From Candidatus Cloacimonadota bacterium (GTDB taxonomy: Bacteria > Cloacimonadota > Cloacimonadia > Cloacimonadales > JAJBBL01): a stretch of DNA of 37,588 nucleotides. A program made the translations under genes and the position numbers. Positions within the stretch are counted from its first letter, which is position 1. Every line of letters starts with the position of its first letter. This document shows positions 34,862 through 37,588 of the stretch, piece by piece. The notes beneath the pieces were generated by a model. The model saw only the letters and a list, made by a program, of their open reading frames with translations. It did no database searches and was not told the origin of the DNA. Where the stretch lies: positions 164,293-201,880 of the forward strand of contig JAHYIR010000003.1 in NCBI GenBank assembly GCA_019429305.1. Reading direction: 5' to 3'.

Positions 34862-37138
34862 TCAGTGATTATAGTTGATTTTCAGATTTAAAAGCCAGTT
34901 AAAGCCGGGCTGTGGGGTATAAGCATATATCTCATATCTTGTATCAAAGATATTGTTCAAAGTTAGAGATATTTGCCAATTGAGTTGCAGTTTTTCGAAG
35001 ATAAGGCCAATTTCAACATTAGTCAGATTATAATCGTCAAGTGGCTGAATAAGCTGATCCGGGGTTGACCATTGAACTCCGGTATAGAAGTGGGATAATC
35101 TTACAAAGAATGGTTTGGGACGGATAGCAGCAGTAATATGCCAACTCTCTTCAGGGGTATAGAGGAGCTTTTTATCATAGAGATCAGAAGGGGAACCGTC
35201 TAAATTCCGTGACTTATTCAAAGCAGTAGTTTTCAGCCAAGAAAGAGATAGCTTAAAAAGATCATTAAATCGATAATCTGCAGAGATCTTCCAGTTACTG
35301 ATCTCGGCTGCGGCAATATTTCCCGGCTTCCAACCTGTAATAGAACGATACCAATAGATAAGGTCATCGATCTTGCTCTGATGAAATTCTAGCCTGGGGG
35401 TTAAATTATACATAGTAAATTCACCGAAGGCATTATAATTAGTCGATTTCTCCATTTTCAGGTCGGGGTTACCTGTTGTTTGCGAATCCCCTTTCCAGTA
35501 AAGATCGTAAAAAGAGGGGAGACTGTAATTCTTACTGATCCCACCGCCAAGATTTAACAATATTGGATGAAACAGAGTGATGGCGGTATCATAACGGTAT
35601 GATAAGAAATTATCCTTATTAACGTTGGAAGCACTATTTGTCGTTTCCCTTTGCCAAGTATCCCATCTGGCAGCTAAACTATGTGACCAATCTACATCTT
35701 TGATCGGAATGATAAGTTTAGCAACCGAAGAGAGACTATAATTCTCCTGTCTGATTTCCGGAAGGGAGTTGACTTCATTAGTCAACTCCTGATAGGAAAA
35801 ATCTTCCCGATAGTATTCTGCTTGAAATTTCTGCTCATAATGTATCTGGTCCTCCAATAGATTATCAACAATATAGTAGTTGATCAATTGATTGATCAGA
35901 TGATCAAATGGCGAGTAAATGCTCATTTGCAGCCCCATTTTATCATCAGAGTGTTTACTTATTATGTAATAATAGGAATTAGGTGCTCTGGTATTATCAT
36001 ACTTTGTTCTGTTTCGATGATGATAAAATATCAATTCCGGATTTAGCGAAGAGAATTGCCCAACAAACGAGAAGTAGTTATAGACGCTTAAACCATCTAA
36101 TCGGGCATTTTGATAGAGGATCTCATAATTTGTCGGTCCGGGAAGCTTGTTAGCAAAATCGAAAAATTCCAGTTTATAGAGCGTAGTAAATTGCGAAAAA
36201 TGCCCGCTCAAACGGAGATGCAGGTTTTGATAAAACTTGTCATTATACCTGCGGGTATTTTCGATATCATTGCTATCGTAGTAAACAAAATCATTTTTTG
36301 CTTGATTACGGTCTGCATAAAGACTGATCCCCAACCACTGCCGACGATGATAAAAAGATGCTGCAGTTTTATATGATCCAAAAGAACCAATAGTCTGAGA
36401 AAGAAATATATCATAGGAGTTGACGGGATGTTTGGTGTTGATATTGATCAGACCACCGATCGCTCCGGCTCCTTTGTAAGCAGCAGCACCACCTTTGATG
36501 ATCTCGATACTCTCGATGATATCTGTCGGGATAGCAGAAATATCAAAGGGTTGTCCGCTGCTATTGAGAGGAACACCATCAAGCAGGACAAGGGTATGTC
36601 TGGTATGATGACCCAAAACAGATACAGTCTGCCTTTCCCCTCTCAAACTCAATCCGGTGATACTGATTTCCGGATACTCATTCATGATATCTACCAGATT
36701 CATTCCCCTCATTTCAGGAGTAATAGGAATGAACAGTCTCATCTGAGATAATCCAGAGATATTATCCTGTTCTCTGCGGATAGTAACATTAGGCAACTTA
36801 ACGGCATCTCTCGTTAAAATGATGACCTCTTGTTCCCCTAAATCTCTGACATTTATACTGGCTAAATGATAACCGTAACGATAAAAGGTTAAACTCCATT
36901 CTTCGTGTGCATTCTCCAGATAGAACACACCATCTTCATCGGTGACTGTAAGATACCTCTCTTCACTCAGAATGACTACATTATCTATGGGTATCATCTC
37001 TTCCGAGACGACTCTACCGGATAAAGAAACAACCTCTGCTGAGAGAGTAAACATAAGACAACTAAATAGATAAATCCCAATAACTACTTTTTTGTAGCCA
37101 GTTAGAAAAATATTGATCCAACTTAATATACTTCTCAT
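34862..37138 (-). CDS. TonB-dependent outer-membrane receptor (BtuB/FepA type) with an N-terminal carboxypeptidase-regulatory-like domain
   Basis: It is an energised importer across the outer membrane. A signal segment (about 15-38) leads into a CarboxypepD_reg-like domain (about 40-110: VSLSGRVVSEEMIPIDNV, VTDEDGVFYLEN). The plug follows, with ISITGLSLRGERQTVSVLG, VLLDGVPLNSSGQPFDIS, IESIEIIKGGAAAYKGAGAIGG and ININTKHP. The remaining 500 or so residues are barrel strands ending NLKINYNH; His rather than Phe at the C-terminus is unusual. ATG 37138 is chosen over GTG 37153, though neither has a strong ribosome site. The propeller gene follows directly. Vitamin B12 or another chelate is the likely cargo; it is not a SusC (no SusD nearby). 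Confidence 0.9.
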   Translation of the reverse strand: MRSILSWINIFLTGYKKVVIGIYLFSCLMFTLSAEVVSLSGRVVSEEMIPIDNVVILSEERYLTVTDEDGVFYLENAHEEWSLTFYRYGYHLASINVRDLGEQEVIILTRDAVKLPNVTIRREQDNISGLSQMRLFIPITPEMRGMNLVDIMNEYPEISITGLSLRGERQTVSVLGHHTRHTLVLLDGVPLNSSGQPFDISAIPTDIIESIEIIKGGAAAYKGAGAIGGLININTKHPVNSYDIFLSQTIGSFGSYKTAASFYHRRQWLGISLYADRNQAKNDFVYYDSNDIENTRRYNDKFYQNLHLRLSGHFSQFTTLYKLEFFDFANKLPGPTNYEILYQNARLDGLSVYNYFSFVGQFSSLNPELIFYHHRNRTKYDNTRAPNSYYYIISKHSDDKMGLQMSIYSPFDHLINQLINYYIVDNLLEDQIHYEQKFQAEYYREDFSYQELTNEVNSLPEIRQENYSLSSVAKLIIPIKDVDWSHSLAARWDTWQRETTNSASNVNKDNFLSYRYDTAITLFHPILLNLGGGISKNYSLPSFYDLYWKGDSQTTGNPDLKMEKSTNYNAFGEFTMYNLTPRLEFHQSKIDDLIYWYRSITGWKPGNIAAAEISNWKISADYRFNDLFKLSLSWLKTTALNKSRNLDGSPSDLYDKKLLYTPEESWHITAAIRPKPFFVRLSHFYTGVQWSTPDQLIQPLDDYNLTNVEIGLIFEKLQLNWQISLTLNNIFDTRYEIYAYTPQPGFNWLLNLKINYNH

Positions 37139-37173
37139 TTTTTTATCTTTCACATATATCTTGTTTATCTATA

Positions 37174-37241
37174 GGGCGATTCATGAACCGAGGAAATTTC
37201 CTCGTAGTGGCTGCTTCCGAGCTTGACGAAGTCAATCGCCC
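37174..37241. repeat. Composite palindrome: outer stem with two inner hairpins
   Basis: The outer stem is GGGCGATT (37174-37181) with AATCGCCC (37234-37241). Inside are a perfect 16-bp palindrome CGAGGAAATTTCCTCG (37189-37204) and, on the minus strand, TTGACTTCGTCAA (37235-37223). Together they could fold as a three-way junction. It lies 36 bases upstream of the TonB-receptor ATG. Confidence 0.6.
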
Positions 37242-37420
37242 ATACATAGTTTTTTTCATCCATTTAATCTGATTTTTCTGTTAAATCCGTGTTCCATTTA
37301 TTCCTGCTATTCCTTCCGCTGAAGCGTCTCAATCTTTTCTCAGTGTCTTCTGTGCCCTCTGTGTCTCCATGGTTAATTCTTTTCCTTGCTTGTCTCCGAA
37401 AGCACCCTTTATAGATGCCA

Positions 37421-37563
37421 TATGATAGCCTGCGACTTTAGTCGCAAGTATGGGTCGAATACCCATACTGGGTGGTGGGTGGGAAAAGATCCGTTGAGGA
37501 TATCATCCATAACCAGACACTGAAGTGTCTGGCTATCATATTTCATACCCCTGCGGGGCATGA
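37421..37563. repeat. REP-like hairpin cluster with a shared ATATGATAGCC leader
   Basis: There are four hairpins: TGCGACT/AGTCGCA (37431-37446), AGTATGGGT/ACCCATACT (37447-37469), CCAGACACTGAAGTGTCTGG (37513-37532), and CATACCCC/GGGGCATG (37545-37563, one G-U). The first is preceded by ATATGATAGCC (37420-37430), and the same 11-mer precedes the third on the minus strand (37541-37531). Leader plus hairpin is the layout of REP sequences. Confidence 0.6.
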
Positions 37564-37588
37564 TAAAAGACTTTTTCTTCACCTTGTG

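Larger units (their letters stand above)
37139..37588. repeat. Gene-free end region with several palindromic repeats
   Basis: No gene is visible. From left to right it holds a composite inverted repeat (37174-37241), a degenerate run related to CTCTGTGTCTCCATGGTTAAT (about 37330-37380) and a group of short hairpins (37421-37563). The left part is also the leader of the TonB-receptor gene. I could not identify a riboswitch in it. Confidence 0.6.

Noticed and set aside
37139-37260. Possible cobalamin riboswitch before the TonB-receptor gene (AGCAGCCACTA on the minus strand)
   Set aside because: The fragment resembles part of a B12 box only loosely, and the other conserved core elements are absent; the region is better explained by palindromic repeats.
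1-37588. CRISPR arrays, prophage, insertion sequences or integrases
   Set aside because: No regularly spaced direct repeats and no transposase, integrase or Cas-like protein was found in any frame.

Overview
The window is AT-rich, densely coded DNA from a diderm bacterium. Evidence for an outer membrane is a TonB-dependent receptor, lipoproteins and outer-membrane barrel-like sequence. Several secreted proteins end in a FlgD-like/type-A sorting module. This profile, together with a lamin-tail protein, a YncE-type propeller, a peptidase-MA protein and a G/K-type phosphofructokinase, suits the Cloacimonadota or another Fibrobacterota-Chlorobiota-Bacteroidota (FCB)-related lineage. That placement is an inference; there is no rRNA or other phylogenetic marker here.

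Bases 1-18674 are a beta-glucan (laminarin-like) utilisation locus. A GntR/LacI hybrid regulator (minus strand, 2824-3882) sits in the middle. Downstream of it on the minus strand is a large gene that runs off the left edge: a secreted clan GH-A glycosidase whose C-terminal half looks like an outer-membrane beta-barrel. Divergently, a 14.5 kb plus-strand operon encodes a GH16 lipoprotein, a GPH sugar symporter carrying an unusual periplasmic beta-sandwich insert, a GH30, a GH17 lipoprotein, a non-catalytic multi-module binding protein, a cytoplasmic GH149-type beta-1,3-glucan phosphorylase and a GH3 beta-glucosidase. The likely flow is endo-cleavage of beta-1,3/1,6-glucan outside the cytoplasm, uptake of oligosaccharides by the symporter, and cytoplasmic phosphorolysis and hydrolysis to glucose-1-phosphate and glucose. 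No SusC/SusD pair lies in the locus. A palindrome, TGCTATATAGCA or a close variant, occurs before the regulator and before both divergent transcription units, and is a good operator candidate.

Bases 18802-30722 are almost entirely one minus-strand gene string with many overlapping or abutting genes. In transcription order it holds a UvrC-like protein with an apparently dead GIY-YIG site, purC, a response regulator, a peptidase-MA membrane protein, mazG, a histidine kinase, nnr, a lamin-tail secreted protein, comM and a TSUP permease. A short ORF, perhaps a gene relic, overlaps the end of the TSUP gene on the other strand.

Bases 30723-32464 hold a repeat-rich gap, a membrane-anchored DUF3883-like protein, and a 59-residue membrane peptide with a strong Shine-Dalgarno sequence and a strong terminator. 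pfkA (plus strand, 32465-33565) converges on a two-gene minus-strand unit made of a TonB-dependent receptor and a beta-propeller protein, a BtuB/BtuG-like arrangement. The right end (37139-37588) has no gene and carries a cluster of palindromes of the REP type.
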